A stretch of DNA of 64,000 nucleotides from Cognatilysobacter segetis (lineage in GTDB: Bacteria > Pseudomonadota > Gammaproteobacteria > Xanthomonadales > Xanthomonadaceae), in contig NZ_SMRQ01000009.1 of NCBI RefSeq assembly GCF_004359965.1, positions 27,232 through 91,231 of the forward strand. Reading direction: 5' to 3'. The position numbers were made by a program, and so were the translations under genes. Below are positions 16,315 to 25,166 of the stretch, piece by piece (position 1 is the first letter of the stretch; each line of letters opens with the position of its first letter). The notes below the pieces were generated by a model. The model was not told the origin of the DNA, made no database searches, and saw only the letters and a program-made list of their open reading frames with translations.

Positions 16315-16886
16315 TGAACAAAAAACACGTTTCTGAGGTGGCATCCGCACGCTTCGAGGCTGCCGTAAGAGCTTCGCTGAAGCAGCATATTGAGCTACGG
16401 CAACCATTCAGCGTTAGTGATGTGATCTCAAACGCGAAGTACGAGGATGGGGCGAAGGTAGGCGCCACCACCATCTATGCGCGGAGCTCTAAAGGCGTGC
16501 CAGTGCATGCGAAGCTTTTGGCAGAGCTGAAGGCAGCTGCGGTTGCATCCAGAAGCCGACGGCCTCGTTTCGAGCCTGGCGTGCCTCCCGGTGCAGTAGT
16601 CGACGCAAAATTGGGCGTCTTCAAGCAACTAGTAGAGCAGGAGGCTCGCCTACAAGAGGCGGAGGCCGCAACTGCAGGCCTCAGGCACGAGCTCGGTAGT
16701 GCGCAGGAGGGGTGGTACGTAGCGTTGGCGTGCTTGAACGTATTGAGTAAAGGTGCGGTATTGGAGGTAGTTCGCCCGATGAGGGAGCTCGAGACGATCT
16801 TCGCAGACGAAGACCTCGTGGCCCGGCTGAGAGATCAAGCTCAGGCGTTGGCGGCTACGTGTGGTCGTTTGGTGCGCACAAAATGA
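16314..16886 (+). CDS. ginD: Small helical protein GinD-like
   Basis: The 190-residue protein starts at ATG 16314, one base overlapping the ginC stop. It is predicted mostly helical: an N-terminal basic region (ASLKQHIELRQPFSVSDVI) resembling a short DNA-binding domain, then a long helix around residues 100-130 (LGVFKQLVEQEARLQEAEAA) that looks like a coiled coil. GInt GinD is described as a small helix-loop-helix protein essential for integration and excision. Alternatives are TnpC of Tn554-type elements, which has a comparable layout but is usually shorter. No gene follows before ssb. Confidence 0.65.
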   Translation: MNKKHVSEVASARFEAAVRASLKQHIELRQPFSVSDVISNAKYEDGAKVGATTIYARSSKGVPVHAKLLAELKAAAVASRSRRPRFEPGVPPGAVVDAKLGVFKQLVEQEARLQEAEAATAGLRHELGSAQEGWYVALACLNVLSKGAVLEVVRPMRELETIFADEDLVARLRDQAQALAATCGRLVRTK

Positions 16887-16940
16887 GACGAGCACGTGGT
16901 CCAATGAGTGTCGATGCGTCCGGCAGCCGTTAAAATTGCC

Positions 16941-16988
16941 GAGTTCACTGCGAGTTCTACCCATAAGTCTATGGATAGTTAAGAACTC
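16941..16988. repeat. Imperfect inverted repeat in ginD-ssb gap, candidate att end
   Basis: GAGTTCT (16952-16958) and AGAACTC (16982-16988) form outer arms; CCATA (16961-16965), loop AGTC, TATGG (16970-16974) form the inner hairpin. GAGTTC also occurs at 16941-16946, 11 bp from the left arm. The gap is visibly AT-richer than flanking genes. It lies between the last element gene and the start of core chromosome, where the right attachment site is expected. It could instead be a regulatory site for ssb. Confidence 0.55.
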
Positions 16989-17033
16989 TCCGCCCCGTGA
17001 TAAACTATTGAAAAGTATAAGGAAAAGGAACAT

Positions 17034-17528
17034 ATGGCTAGCAGGGGCGTGAATAAAGTGATCCTCGTCGGCAACCTCGGCAACGATCCCGAGGTGAAGT
17101 ACACCCAGGGCGGCATGGCGATCACCTCGCTGAGCCTGGCCACGACGAGCGTGCGCAAGGACCGCGACGGCAACCAGCAGGAAAAGACCGAGTGGCATCG
17201 CGTCAAGCTGTTCGGCAAGCTCGGCGAGATCGCCGGCGAGTACCTGAAGAAGGGCCGCCAGGTCTATATCGAGGGCCGCATCGAGTACGGCTCGTACGAG
17301 AAGGACGGCGTCAAGCACTACACCACCGACATCATCGCCGACGAGATGCAGATGCTCGGCGGCGGCGAGGGCGGCGGCATGGGCGGCGGGCGCGGTGAGT
17401 TCCGCGGCGGCGGCGATCGTCCGCAGCGCGCGCCGCAGTCGTCGGCACCGCCCGCGCGTCGCGAAGCGCCTGCCGCGCGCGGCAACGATTTCGGCGGCGA
17501 TTTCGCGGACGACGACATCCCGTTCTGA
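17034..17528 (+). CDS. ssb: Single-stranded DNA-binding protein
   Basis: The 164-residue protein has an OB fold at 1-110 ([20 protein letters not shown], then [20 protein letters not shown]), a glycine- and proline-rich linker (about 112-155) and the acidic C-terminal tip DDDIPF that recruits repair and replication proteins. Length and architecture are typical of gammaproteobacterial SSB. AAGGAAAAGGAAC precedes ATG 17034 as ribosome-binding site. The gene is the first core gene right of the recombinase module, so the mobile element sits directly upstream of its promoter. Codon use is strongly GC-rich, unlike the genes to its left. Confidence 0.96.
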   Translation: MASRGVNKVILVGNLGNDPEVKYTQGGMAITSLSLATTSVRKDRDGNQQEKTEWHRVKLFGKLGEIAGEYLKKGRQVYIEGRIEYGSYEKDGVKHYTTDIIADEMQMLGGGEGGGMGGGRGEFRGGGDRPQRAPQSSAPPARREAPAARGNDFGGDFADDDIPF

Positions 17529-17572
17529 TCCACGTTCCGCGTCCCGTTATTCCCCACAGCAGGGAGCTGCGT

Positions 17573-18625
17573 TTGACCACTTGGCTCGTGACCGGCGGCG
17601 CCGGCTTCATCGGCGGCAACTTCGTGCTGGACGCCGTCCGGCGCGGCATCCGCATCATCAACCTCGATGCGCTGACGTACGCGGGCAACCTGGACACGCT
17701 GTCCTCGCTCGACGGTGACGCGAACCACGTCTTCGTCCACGGGGACATCGGGGACGCCGGGCTCGTCGAACGCCTGCTCGCGGAGTACCGGCCCGACGCC
17801 GTGGTGAACTTCGCGGCCGAAAGCCACGTCGACCGCTCGATCGACGGTCCCGCCGCGTTCGTGCAGACCAACGTCGTCGGTACGCTCTCGCTGCTGGAAA
17901 AGGTTCGCGACTACTGGCGTGCGCTGGATCCGGTCAAGCGCGACGCGTTCCGCTTCCTGCACGTGTCGACCGACGAGGTGTACGGCTCGCTCGGAGAGAC
18001 GGGCAAGTTCACCGAGACGACGCCCTACGCGCCCAATTCGCCGTACTCGGCCTCGAAGGCCGCGTCCGACCACCTGGTCCGGGCGTTTCACCATACGTAC
18101 GGGCTTCCGGTCCTCACGACTAACTGCTCGAACAACTACGGTCCGTACCAGTTCCCTGAAAAGCTGATCCCGCTGATCGTCGCCCGTGCGCTTCGCGGCG
18201 AGCCGCTGCCGGTCTATGGCGACGGCCGCAACGTGCGCGACTGGCTGTTCGTCGGCGACCACTGCAGCGCGATCGCCCGCGTGCTCGAGGCGGGCAGGGT
18301 CGGCGAGACGTACAACGTGGGCGGCAATGCCGAGCGCGAGAACATCGAGGTGGTGCGCACGATCTGCGCGCTGCTCGACATGAAGCGCCCGCTGGCCGAC
18401 GGCCGTGCGCGCGAGTCGCTGATCACCTTCGTCAAGGACCGCCCGGGCCACGACCGCCGCTATGCGATCGATGCTTCCAAGATCGAGCGCGAACTCGGCT
18501 GGTCGCCGACCGTGACCTTCGAGCAGGGCATCGAGGCGACGGTCGACTGGTATCTGGCGAACCAGCCCTGGGTGGACCGCGTGCTCGATGGGAGCTATCG
18601 CCTCGAACGGATCGGCCAGTCATGA
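17573..18625 (+). CDS. rfbB: dTDP-glucose 4,6-dehydratase
   Basis: The start is a TTG at 17573 with GGGAG upstream. The 350-residue extended SDR has the Rossmann motif [12 protein letters not shown] (about 6-17), the dehydratase signature [11 protein letters not shown] and [11 protein letters not shown] with the catalytic Tyr and Lys. It converts dTDP-glucose to dTDP-4-keto-6-deoxyglucose, the second step of dTDP-L-rhamnose synthesis for lipopolysaccharide or exopolysaccharide. It follows ssb by 44 bp and overlaps rfbA by 4 nt, heading the rfbBACD operon. Confidence 0.96.
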   Translation: MTTWLVTGGAGFIGGNFVLDAVRRGIRIINLDALTYAGNLDTLSSLDGDANHVFVHGDIGDAGLVERLLAEYRPDAVVNFAAESHVDRSIDGPAAFVQTNVVGTLSLLEKVRDYWRALDPVKRDAFRFLHVSTDEVYGSLGETGKFTETTPYAPNSPYSASKAASDHLVRAFHHTYGLPVLTTNCSNNYGPYQFPEKLIPLIVARALRGEPLPVYGDGRNVRDWLFVGDHCSAIARVLEAGRVGETYNVGGNAERENIEVVRTICALLDMKRPLADGRARESLITFVKDRPGHDRRYAIDASKIERELGWSPTVTFEQGIEATVDWYLANQPWVDRVLDGSYRLERIGQS

Positions 18626-19515
18626 GCACGACCGGGCGCAAGGGCATCATCCTCGCCGGCGGCTCCGGCACGCGGCTCTACCCGATCACGCAGGCCATCA
18701 GCAAGCAGCTCCTGCCGGTCTACGACAAGCCGATGATCTACTACCCGCTGAGCGTGCTCATGCTCGCGGGAATCCGCGACGTGCTGGTAATCAACACGCC
18801 GCACGAGCAGGCGCTGTTCAAGGCGCTGCTGGGCGATGGCTCGCAGTGGGGCATGCGCATCGAATACGCGGTGCAGCCGAGTCCCGACGGCCTCGCGCAG
18901 GCGTTCCTGATCGGCGAGGCGTTCCTGGCGGGCGCGCCCAGCTGCCTCGTCCTCGGCGACAACATCTTCCACGGCCCCGGCCTGACGGCGATGCTGACCG
19001 AGGCCGATGCGCGCACGCACGGCGCCACCGTGTTCGGTTACTGGGTCAACGATCCGGAGCGCTACGGCGTGGCCGAGTTCGACGGGTCCGGTCGCGTGGT
19101 CGGGCTGGAGGAGAAGCCGGCCAAGCCGCGCTCGAACTACGCTGTCACGGGCCTGTACTTCTACGACGGTCGCGCCAGCGAGTTGGCCTCGAAGCTCAAG
19201 CCGTCGCCCCGGGGCGAGCTCGAGATCACCGACCTCAACCGCGCCTACCTCGACGAGGGCGCGCTGCACCTGCAGCGACTCGGGCGCGGGTATGCCTGGC
19301 TCGACACCGGTACCCACCAGTCGCTGCTCGAGGCGTCGAACTACATCGAGACCATCGAGGCGCGCCAGGGGCTGCGGGTGTGCTGCCCTGAGGAAATCGC
19401 CTGGAACAACGGCTGGATCGGCGACGACGACCTGGCCCGGCTGGCGGCGCCGCTGTCGAAGAACGGCTACGGCAAATATCTGCTGGCGCTGCCGGAGCGC
19501 GGGGTGGTGCCATGA
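18622..19515 (+). CDS. rfbA: Glucose-1-phosphate thymidylyltransferase
   Basis: The 297-residue nucleotidyltransferase has the signature [20 protein letters not shown] near residues 9-28 and [14 protein letters not shown] just after. It forms dTDP-glucose from dTTP and glucose-1-phosphate, the first committed step of dTDP-rhamnose synthesis. [10 protein letters not shown] and [19 protein letters not shown] are further family hallmarks. Length is normal. It overlaps rfbB and rfbC by 4 nt each, indicating a co-translated operon. Confidence 0.96.
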   Translation: MSTTGRKGIILAGGSGTRLYPITQAISKQLLPVYDKPMIYYPLSVLMLAGIRDVLVINTPHEQALFKALLGDGSQWGMRIEYAVQPSPDGLAQAFLIGEAFLAGAPSCLVLGDNIFHGPGLTAMLTEADARTHGATVFGYWVNDPERYGVAEFDGSGRVVGLEEKPAKPRSNYAVTGLYFYDGRASELASKLKPSPRGELEITDLNRAYLDEGALHLQRLGRGYAWLDTGTHQSLLEASNYIETIEARQGLRVCCPEEIAWNNGWIGDDDLARLAAPLSKNGYGKYLLALPERGVVP

Positions 19516-20066
19516 AGGTCACCGAAACCGACCTGCCCGGCTGCGTCGTCATGGAGCCGAAGGTGTTCGGCGACGACCGTGGCTATTTCTACGAATCGTT
19601 CAATCGCGACCGTCTTGCCGAGCACGGCCTCACGCCGAACTTCGTGCAGGGCAACGTTTCGTTCTCGCAGCGCGACGTGCTCCGCGGCCTGCACTACCAG
19701 TGGCCCCGCCCGCAGGGCAAGTACGTGACCGTGCTGCAGGGCGAGGTATGGGACGTGGCGGCCGACATCCGCCCGGACTCGCCGACGTTCGGCCGGTGGA
19801 CCGCCGTCGTGCTCAATGCGGAGAACCGTCGGCACTTCTGGATTCCGCCGGGCTTCGCGCACGGGTTCGTGGTGCTGAGTGACACCGCGCTGTTCTCCTA
19901 CCTGTGCACCGAAACGTATGACGCGGCGGCCGACGCCGCGGTGCGTTGGGACGACCCCGATCTCGCGATCGACTGGCCCGTGTCGACACCGTCGCTGTCG
20001 CCCAAGGATGCGGCCGCGCCGTTCCTGGCCCAGATCGCGGCCGACCGCCTGCCGACCGCGCGATGA
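19512..20066 (+). CDS. rfbC: dTDP-4-dehydrorhamnose 3,5-epimerase
   Basis: The 184-residue cupin epimerase contains the early motif [11 protein letters not shown], the active-site region [15 protein letters not shown] with the catalytic His, and [11 protein letters not shown]. It performs the double epimerisation at C3 and C5 of the keto sugar. Length is typical. The 4-nt overlaps with rfbA and rfbD keep it inside the operon. Confidence 0.96.
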   Translation: MKVTETDLPGCVVMEPKVFGDDRGYFYESFNRDRLAEHGLTPNFVQGNVSFSQRDVLRGLHYQWPRPQGKYVTVLQGEVWDVAADIRPDSPTFGRWTAVVLNAENRRHFWIPPGFAHGFVVLSDTALFSYLCTETYDAAADAAVRWDDPDLAIDWPVSTPSLSPKDAAAPFLAQIAADRLPTAR

Positions 20067-20971
20067 AGACGCTGGTGATCGGCGCGACCGGTCAGGTCGG
20101 GCATGAGCTCGCGCGCCAGATCCCGTCCGGCCTCATCGCGACCACGCGGTCCGGTGAGTCCCCGTTCGCCGGGGTGAGCTGCCTTGCGCTCGACGTCACC
20201 GACCTCGACGCGATCTCGGCGCTCATCGCGCGGGTCGAGCCCGGGCTGGTCGTCAATGCGAGCGCGTACACGGCGGTCGATCGCGCCGAATCCGAGGCTG
20301 AACTCGCATTTCGCGTGAACGCGCAGGCACCCGAGTCGATGGCGCGGGCGTGCGCGGACGTCGGTGCGCGCTTCGTGCATTACTCCACCGACTACGTGTT
20401 CGACGGCGACGGACGCGAGCCCTATCGCCCCGACGACCCGACCGCGCCGATCGGGGTCTACGGTCGCAGCAAGCGGGAGGGCGAAGAGCGCGTGCTGGCA
20501 TCGGGCGCCGACGCGATGATCCTCCGCACCGCGTGGGTCTACGGCCTCCGGGGCCAGAACTTCCTCCGCACCATGCTCCGGCTGGGCGGCGAGCGCGACG
20601 AACTGCGCGTGGTCGACGACCAGATCGGCAGCCCCACGCCGGCGTGGCTGGTGGCGGCGCTGACGCGCGAACTCGTCGCTCGCGGCGCGCCGGCGGGCAT
20701 CCAGCATGTGATCGCGCGCGGCGCGGTCAGCTGGTGCGGCTTCGCGCGCGCGATCTTCGACGAAGCGACGGCACGCGGCCTGCTGGCGCGCGCTCCGCGC
20801 GTCGAGGCGATCCCGTCCTCGGAATATCCGACGCCGGCGAAGCGGCCGTCGTATTCGGTCCTCGACACCTCGGGCCTGGCCGCGCTCGGAATCGACGTTC
20901 CCGCCTGGCGGGACGCGCTCGCTGAAACGTTCATGCGCGACGTGGGTGCAGGGGCGTCCGCCCTCGGATAG
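20063..20971 (+). CDS. rfbD: dTDP-4-dehydrorhamnose reductase
   Basis: I chose ATG 20063, which overlaps the rfbC stop by 4 nt; the longer frame from 19946 lies inside rfbC. The 302-residue SDR has the nucleotide motif VIGATGQVGHELA at the N-terminus, VNASAYTAVDRAE, FVHYSTDYVFDG and a YGRSKREGE active-site stretch. It reduces the 4-keto group to give dTDP-L-rhamnose, completing the pathway. It is the last gene of the operon; a 72-bp gap separates it from the S9 peptidase. Confidence 0.95.
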   Translation: MKTLVIGATGQVGHELARQIPSGLIATTRSGESPFAGVSCLALDVTDLDAISALIARVEPGLVVNASAYTAVDRAESEAELAFRVNAQAPESMARACADVGARFVHYSTDYVFDGDGREPYRPDDPTAPIGVYGRSKREGEERVLASGADAMILRTAWVYGLRGQNFLRTMLRLGGERDELRVVDDQIGSPTPAWLVAALTRELVARGAPAGIQHVIARGAVSWCGFARAIFDEATARGLLARAPRVEAIPSSEYPTPAKRPSYSVLDTSGLAALGIDVPAWRDALAETFMRDVGAGASALG

Positions 20972-21043
20972 CCTGTGGGCGGCTGTGGCGTGGATGCCGG
21001 CAGGGGGCCGGCGCGTGCAGTCGCAAACTCCGCAGGACGGGAC

Positions 21044-23023
21044 ATGAAAGGACTGAAGATCGCCATGCTCGCGGCCGCCATGGCCGCGGCGCCGCTCGCA
21101 CACGCGCTGGACATCGAGCCGTACATCCGCAAGGACAAGTTCGACGCCATCAAGATCTCGCCCAAGGGCGACTATTTCGCGGCCACCGTGCCGCTCGAGG
21201 ACCGGACGATCCTCGCGATCATCCGCCGCAGCGACAACAAGATGACGGGCAGCTTCTCGCTCGGAAAGAACACCGTCGTCTCCGACTTCACCTGGGTGAA
21301 TCCGACGCGGGTGCTGGTATCGCCGGGCGAGAAGTTCGGCGCGCTGGACCGCCCGTCCCTGACCGGCGAACTGTTCGCCGTGAATGCCGAGGGGGGCGAT
21401 CCCGAGGCCCTCGTCGGATTTCGGGTCCGCGGCGACCTGGGCACGCACATCCGCGGCAAGAAGGCCGAGGACGTCGCGGCGTTCCTCGTGGACGACCTGC
21501 CCGCCGACGACAAGGCGGTGATCATCACGGTGTCGCCGTTCGCGGCCGACGCCTATTCGCGTGCGGAGAAGCTCGACATCTACACGGGGCGCCGCGTGCG
21601 CGTGGCGACGGCGCCGATCCGGAACGCCTCGTTCGCCACGGACAACGCCGGCGTCGTGCGCTTCGCCCACGGGTCCGACATCGACCTGACCAACCGCCTC
21701 TACTACCGCAAGGGCGACGGCGAAAACTGGCAGCTCATCAACGACGACAGCGTCACCGGTCACGACGAGTCGCCGGTGGGTTTCTCCGCCGACAACCGCA
21801 TCGCCTACCTCAACGTCGAAAGCGAGAAGGGGCCGGACCGCATCGTCGCCTTCGACACGGCCACCGGCACGCGCACGGACGTCCTGCGCGACGACGTGGC
21901 CGACCCGCTGCGGATGATCTACAAGCCCGGCACGGGCGTCCCGGTCGGTGCGTACTTCATGGCCGGCAAGCCGGTCACGCGGTTCTTCGACCCCCAGAGC
22001 CCCGAAGCACGTTTGCAGCGTCAGCTGGAAGAGGCCTTCGCCGGTTCCACGGTGTCGGTCACGTCGCAAACATCGGACGGCTCGGTCGCACTGGTCCGCG
22101 TCTCCAGCGACCGCAGTGCCGGCGACTACTACCTGTTCGACACGGTCAAGCGCAAGGCCGACTACGCGCTCGGCAGCCGCGACTGGTTCGATCCGGATGC
22201 CATGAACCCGATGATGCCGATCGAGTTCAAGGCGCGCGACGGCCTCGCCATCCATGGCTACGTCACGCGGCCGAAGGGCAGCGAAGGCAAGCGCGTGCCG
22301 ATGGTGGTCATGCCGCACGGCGGCCCGTTCGGCATTCGCGACTACTGGGGCTTCGACGAAGACGCGCAGCTGCTGGCCAGCGCGGGCTACGCAGTGCTGC
22401 AGGTCAACTTCCGCGGCTCGGGCGGGTACGGTCGCGCGTTCCACCATGCCGGCGCCCGCCAATGGGGCGGCACGATGCAGGACGACCTGACCGATGCCAC
22501 GCGGTGGGCCGTGGAGCAGGGCATTGCGGACGGTTCGCGGATCTGCCTCTACGGCGCCAGCTATGGCGGCTACGCCTCGCTCATGGGCGTCGCCAAGGAG
22601 CCGACGCTGTACAAGTGCGCCGCCGGTTACGTCGGCGTATACGACCTGCCGACGATGCACACCGAAGGCGACATCAGCGAGCGCAAGTCGGGACGCAATT
22701 TCGTGTCCGAATGGATCGGCCCGCGCGACAAGGTCGTCGCGGTGTCGCCCACGCGGCTGGCCGACCGGATCAAGGTGCCGGTGTTCCTGGCCGCGGGCGG
22801 CGAGGACGAGCGCGCGCCGATCGAGCACAGCCGGATGATGGAGAGTGCGCTGCGCAGGGCGGGCGTGCCGGTGGAGACGCTGTACTTCGACACCGAAGGT
22901 CATGGCTTCTACGTGCCGGCGCACCGCCGCGAGTTCTACACGCGGCTGCTCGCGTTCCTGTCGCGCAACATCGGAGGCGACACCGCTTCGCCGCCGAAGT
23001 CGGCGTCGACCACCGCGCGATAA
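21044..23023 (+). CDS. Secreted S9-family (prolyl oligopeptidase-like) peptidase
   Basis: Start ATG 21044 gives a 659-residue protein with a signal peptide (MKGLKIAMLAAAMAAAPLAH, cleavage near AHA). An N-terminal beta-propeller (about 25-400) is followed by an alpha/beta hydrolase domain. The nucleophile is S506 in YGASYGGYASL, with an Asp in GGEDERAPIEHS and the His in TEGHGFY. S9 enzymes of this type release dipeptides or act on acylated peptides in the periplasm. It is monocistronic, with a terminator right after it. A second S9 peptidase and a peptide transporter lie just downstream, which suggests peptide feeding. Confidence 0.9.
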   Translation: MKGLKIAMLAAAMAAAPLAHALDIEPYIRKDKFDAIKISPKGDYFAATVPLEDRTILAIIRRSDNKMTGSFSLGKNTVVSDFTWVNPTRVLVSPGEKFGALDRPSLTGELFAVNAEGGDPEALVGFRVRGDLGTHIRGKKAEDVAAFLVDDLPADDKAVIITVSPFAADAYSRAEKLDIYTGRRVRVATAPIRNASFATDNAGVVRFAHGSDIDLTNRLYYRKGDGENWQLINDDSVTGHDESPVGFSADNRIAYLNVESEKGPDRIVAFDTATGTRTDVLRDDVADPLRMIYKPGTGVPVGAYFMAGKPVTRFFDPQSPEARLQRQLEEAFAGSTVSVTSQTSDGSVALVRVSSDRSAGDYYLFDTVKRKADYALGSRDWFDPDAMNPMMPIEFKARDGLAIHGYVTRPKGSEGKRVPMVVMPHGGPFGIRDYWGFDEDAQLLASAGYAVLQVNFRGSGGYGRAFHHAGARQWGGTMQDDLTDATRWAVEQGIADGSRICLYGASYGGYASLMGVAKEPTLYKCAAGYVGVYDLPTMHTEGDISERKSGRNFVSEWIGPRDKVVAVSPTRLADRIKVPVFLAAGGEDERAPIEHSRMMESALRRAGVPVETLYFDTEGHGFYVPAHRREFYTRLLAFLSRNIGGDTASPPKSASTTAR

Positions 23024-23037
23024 CGAACCGTTGCAAG

Positions 23038-23066
23038 AAAAAAGGCGCCGGGAGGCGCCTTTTTTT
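23038..23066. terminator. Bidirectional rho-independent terminator
   Basis: AAAAAA at 23038-23043, GGCGCC (23044-23049), loop GGGA, GGCGCC (23054-23059), then seven T. It serves both the rightward S9 peptidase gene and the leftward transporter gene, which converge here. Confidence 0.9.
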
Positions 23067-23084
23067 GTTGCAGAAAACCCCGTA

Positions 23085-24905
23085 TCACTTCACGCCGTGC
23101 ATCCACCGGCGCAGCAGCGGCGACGCGATGAAGGCGAGGACCGCGAACCCGATGCCGATCCACATCATCAGCCAGAAGAGGTGGGCGTATTTCGCGCCGG
23201 CCTCGGCCATGTCGATCGCCGTGCCCTCCGGGATGTCCAGCGAGGCGAGCTTGCCGAATTTGGCCGCGAGCGTTTCCGAGAACGCCGTGGCGAGGAACCA
23301 CGTGCCCATCATGAGGCTGACGACGCTGCGCACCGACAGCTGCGTCACTGCCGACAGCCCGACCGGCGCGAGGCACATCTCACCGACTTCGAGTGCGAAG
23401 TAGGCGAGTACCAGCCACCAGACGCTGGCCAGTTGTCCGGTCGCACCGGCGTGCTCCGCTGCCCAGGCGAGCGGAATGAAGCTCAGCCCGGCGAACAGCA
23501 GGCCCAGCGCCGACTTCGTCGGCTTGGATGGGTCCATGCCGCGCCGGCCCAGCCACGCCCACAGCGCGCCGAACGTCGGCGCCAGCAGCACGATGAACAT
23601 CGCGCCGAGGTAGGTGAGCGAGCTTGCCGTCTGCGGAAGCACCAGCGCGTCGCGCACGAGGAACACCAGCATGGCGACCACCGCCGCGCCGAACAGCACG
23701 CGCGGCGCGGCCGAGGTCGGCTTGCGGTCCGACGACGTCGCCGACACCACGAATGCGAGCGGCGCCAGCAGCAGCGAGGCGATCGACCACGGCGCCGAGC
23801 GCACGAACGCGGCGAAATCGACGTGGGCCGCCGTCGAGGCCGCCTGCGCCGCCGGGTTCACCATCGACGGCACGATGTCCTTGGTCAGCATGCGATCGGT
23901 GAACGTCACCCACGAGCCATAGGTCTGCTCGTAGAGAGTGAAGAACACCAGGCACATGAAGATCAGCGTGATCAGCGCGATCATCTGCTGACGCTGCACG
24001 GCATTGCATCGTGCGATCACGAACCAGACGAACCACACCAGCACGCCGACCATCACCAGGATCATCAGGCCGAGTGCCAGCGACACGTCACCCGGGAGTC
24101 GGAACGCGCCGTTCGCGACCGCCCACATGAGCCAGGCGACGGGAAACAATCCGACGACCGCACCGACGTAGATCGCCAGTTCCCGTGGCAACCCGAGCAC
24201 GCGTTCACGCAGGCGCGCCGGCTCCGGAGGCTCCGCGTGTCCGTGCAGGTATTTCTGGCCCCAGATGAACTGCGCGAGACCGAGCAGCATGCCGATGCCG
24301 GCGGCGCCGAAGCCGTAGTTCCAGCCCAGCGTCTGGCCGAGGTAGCCGCATACGATCGAGGCGAACAGCGCGCCGAGGTTGATGCCGGCGTAGAACAGCG
24401 AGAAGCCTGAATCGCGGCGCGGGTCGTCCTCGGCGTAGAGCTTGCCGACGATCGTCGAGATGTTCGGCTTGAGGAAGCCGACGCCCATGATGATCAGCGC
24501 GAGGGAGAAGTAGAACGCGCGCAGCGCGCCTTCGTCGCGCACGACCTGGCCGCCGACGACGTGTGCCGCGCTGCCTTCGATCGCCATGCCCGCGTGGCCC
24601 AGAACGAGCAGCAGGCCGCCGAAGATCACGGCCTTGCGCATGCCGAGGTAGCGGTCGGCGAGCATGCCGCCGAACACGGGGATGCAGTAGACGAGGCCGC
24701 CGTACGCGCCCAGCACGTCGTAGCCCGCGTTGTCGGTGAACAGGTGGTGCTTCAGCAGGTACAGCAGCAGCAGCGCCTTCATCCCGTAGAACGAGAAGCG
24801 CTCCCACATCTCGGTGAAGAAGCAGACGTAGACGCCCTTGGGATGCCCGAACAGGTCGCGGCGCGGATCCGCGGCGAGCGCGGCGGTATTCGGGATCGAC
24901 GACAC
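23085..24905 (-). CDS. POT-family proton-coupled peptide transporter
   Basis: I chose GTG 24905, with GGAG upstream; the longer frame adds a low-complexity N-terminus unlike the family. The 606-residue membrane protein starts with the POT signature FFTEMWERFSFYGMKALLLL and has about 14 hydrophobic segments, including FLKPNISTIVGKLY. POT/PTR transporters import di- and tripeptides with protons. The long central loop and extra helices are typical of bacterial members. It is divergent from the second S9 peptidase (261-bp gap), so transporter and peptidase could share control. Confidence 0.9.
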   Translation of the reverse strand: MSSIPNTAALAADPRRDLFGHPKGVYVCFFTEMWERFSFYGMKALLLLYLLKHHLFTDNAGYDVLGAYGGLVYCIPVFGGMLADRYLGMRKAVIFGGLLLVLGHAGMAIEGSAAHVVGGQVVRDEGALRAFYFSLALIIMGVGFLKPNISTIVGKLYAEDDPRRDSGFSLFYAGINLGALFASIVCGYLGQTLGWNYGFGAAGIGMLLGLAQFIWGQKYLHGHAEPPEPARLRERVLGLPRELAIYVGAVVGLFPVAWLMWAVANGAFRLPGDVSLALGLMILVMVGVLVWFVWFVIARCNAVQRQQMIALITLIFMCLVFFTLYEQTYGSWVTFTDRMLTKDIVPSMVNPAAQAASTAAHVDFAAFVRSAPWSIASLLLAPLAFVVSATSSDRKPTSAAPRVLFGAAVVAMLVFLVRDALVLPQTASSLTYLGAMFIVLLAPTFGALWAWLGRRGMDPSKPTKSALGLLFAGLSFIPLAWAAEHAGATGQLASVWWLVLAYFALEVGEMCLAPVGLSAVTQLSVRSVVSLMMGTWFLATAFSETLAAKFGKLASLDIPEGTAIDMAEAGAKYAHLFWLMMWIGIGFAVLAFIASPLLRRWMHGVK

Positions 24906-25166
24906 GCAGCACTCCGGCGTGTGAAAGGTGGCCGGAGTATAGCCACGGCCTGCGTGAGGCCGTCCGGGGCAGGGCGGCGCAGGCGTTGCGACGCGCGTTG
25001 GCGTGCTGCAGCGCACGACGCATGCCCGTTGCCGACGCCTCGTCGCCGCGCCCGGCCGCGCTCGCGCGCACCTGCGCGGCGCCGGGCGCCTCCACGCGCA
25101 CCTTCGCTTTGCCGCCACTGCCGCCGGCCCTACCATCGGCGGTCAACCCCCGATCGCGGAGCTCCG
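24906..25166. other. Divergent intergenic region between transporter and S9 peptidase
   Basis: A 261-bp GC-rich gap carrying the two outward promoters. I see no convincing sigma-70 hexamers or operator palindrome, and no small gene I would support. Confidence 0.4.

Larger units (their letters stand above)
11640..16886 (+). mobile_element. GInt-like ginABCD recombination module
   Basis: Four co-directional genes that overlap or abut: three different tyrosine recombinases of 364, 609 and 583 residues and a fourth encoding a 190-residue helical protein. This matches the published definition of GInt islands (Bardaji and colleagues, 2017): ginABCD, all four needed for integration and excision. 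Tn554-type tnpABC has two recombinases plus a small protein, and recombinase-in-trio elements have three recombinases without a fourth conserved gene, so GInt fits best. Element ends are not proven; the right end is probably in 16887-17033. All four frames appear intact. Confidence 0.7.

Noticed and set aside
11640..16886. Prophage or Tn554-type transposon
   Set aside because: No phage structural, packaging or lysis genes; Tn554 has two recombinases while three are present here plus a small helical protein.
19898..22924. 1008-residue minus-strand open frame antisense to rfbCD and the S9 peptidase
   Set aside because: Arg/Val/Asp-rich composition typical of high-G+C antisense shadows; the plus-strand genes are clear family members.
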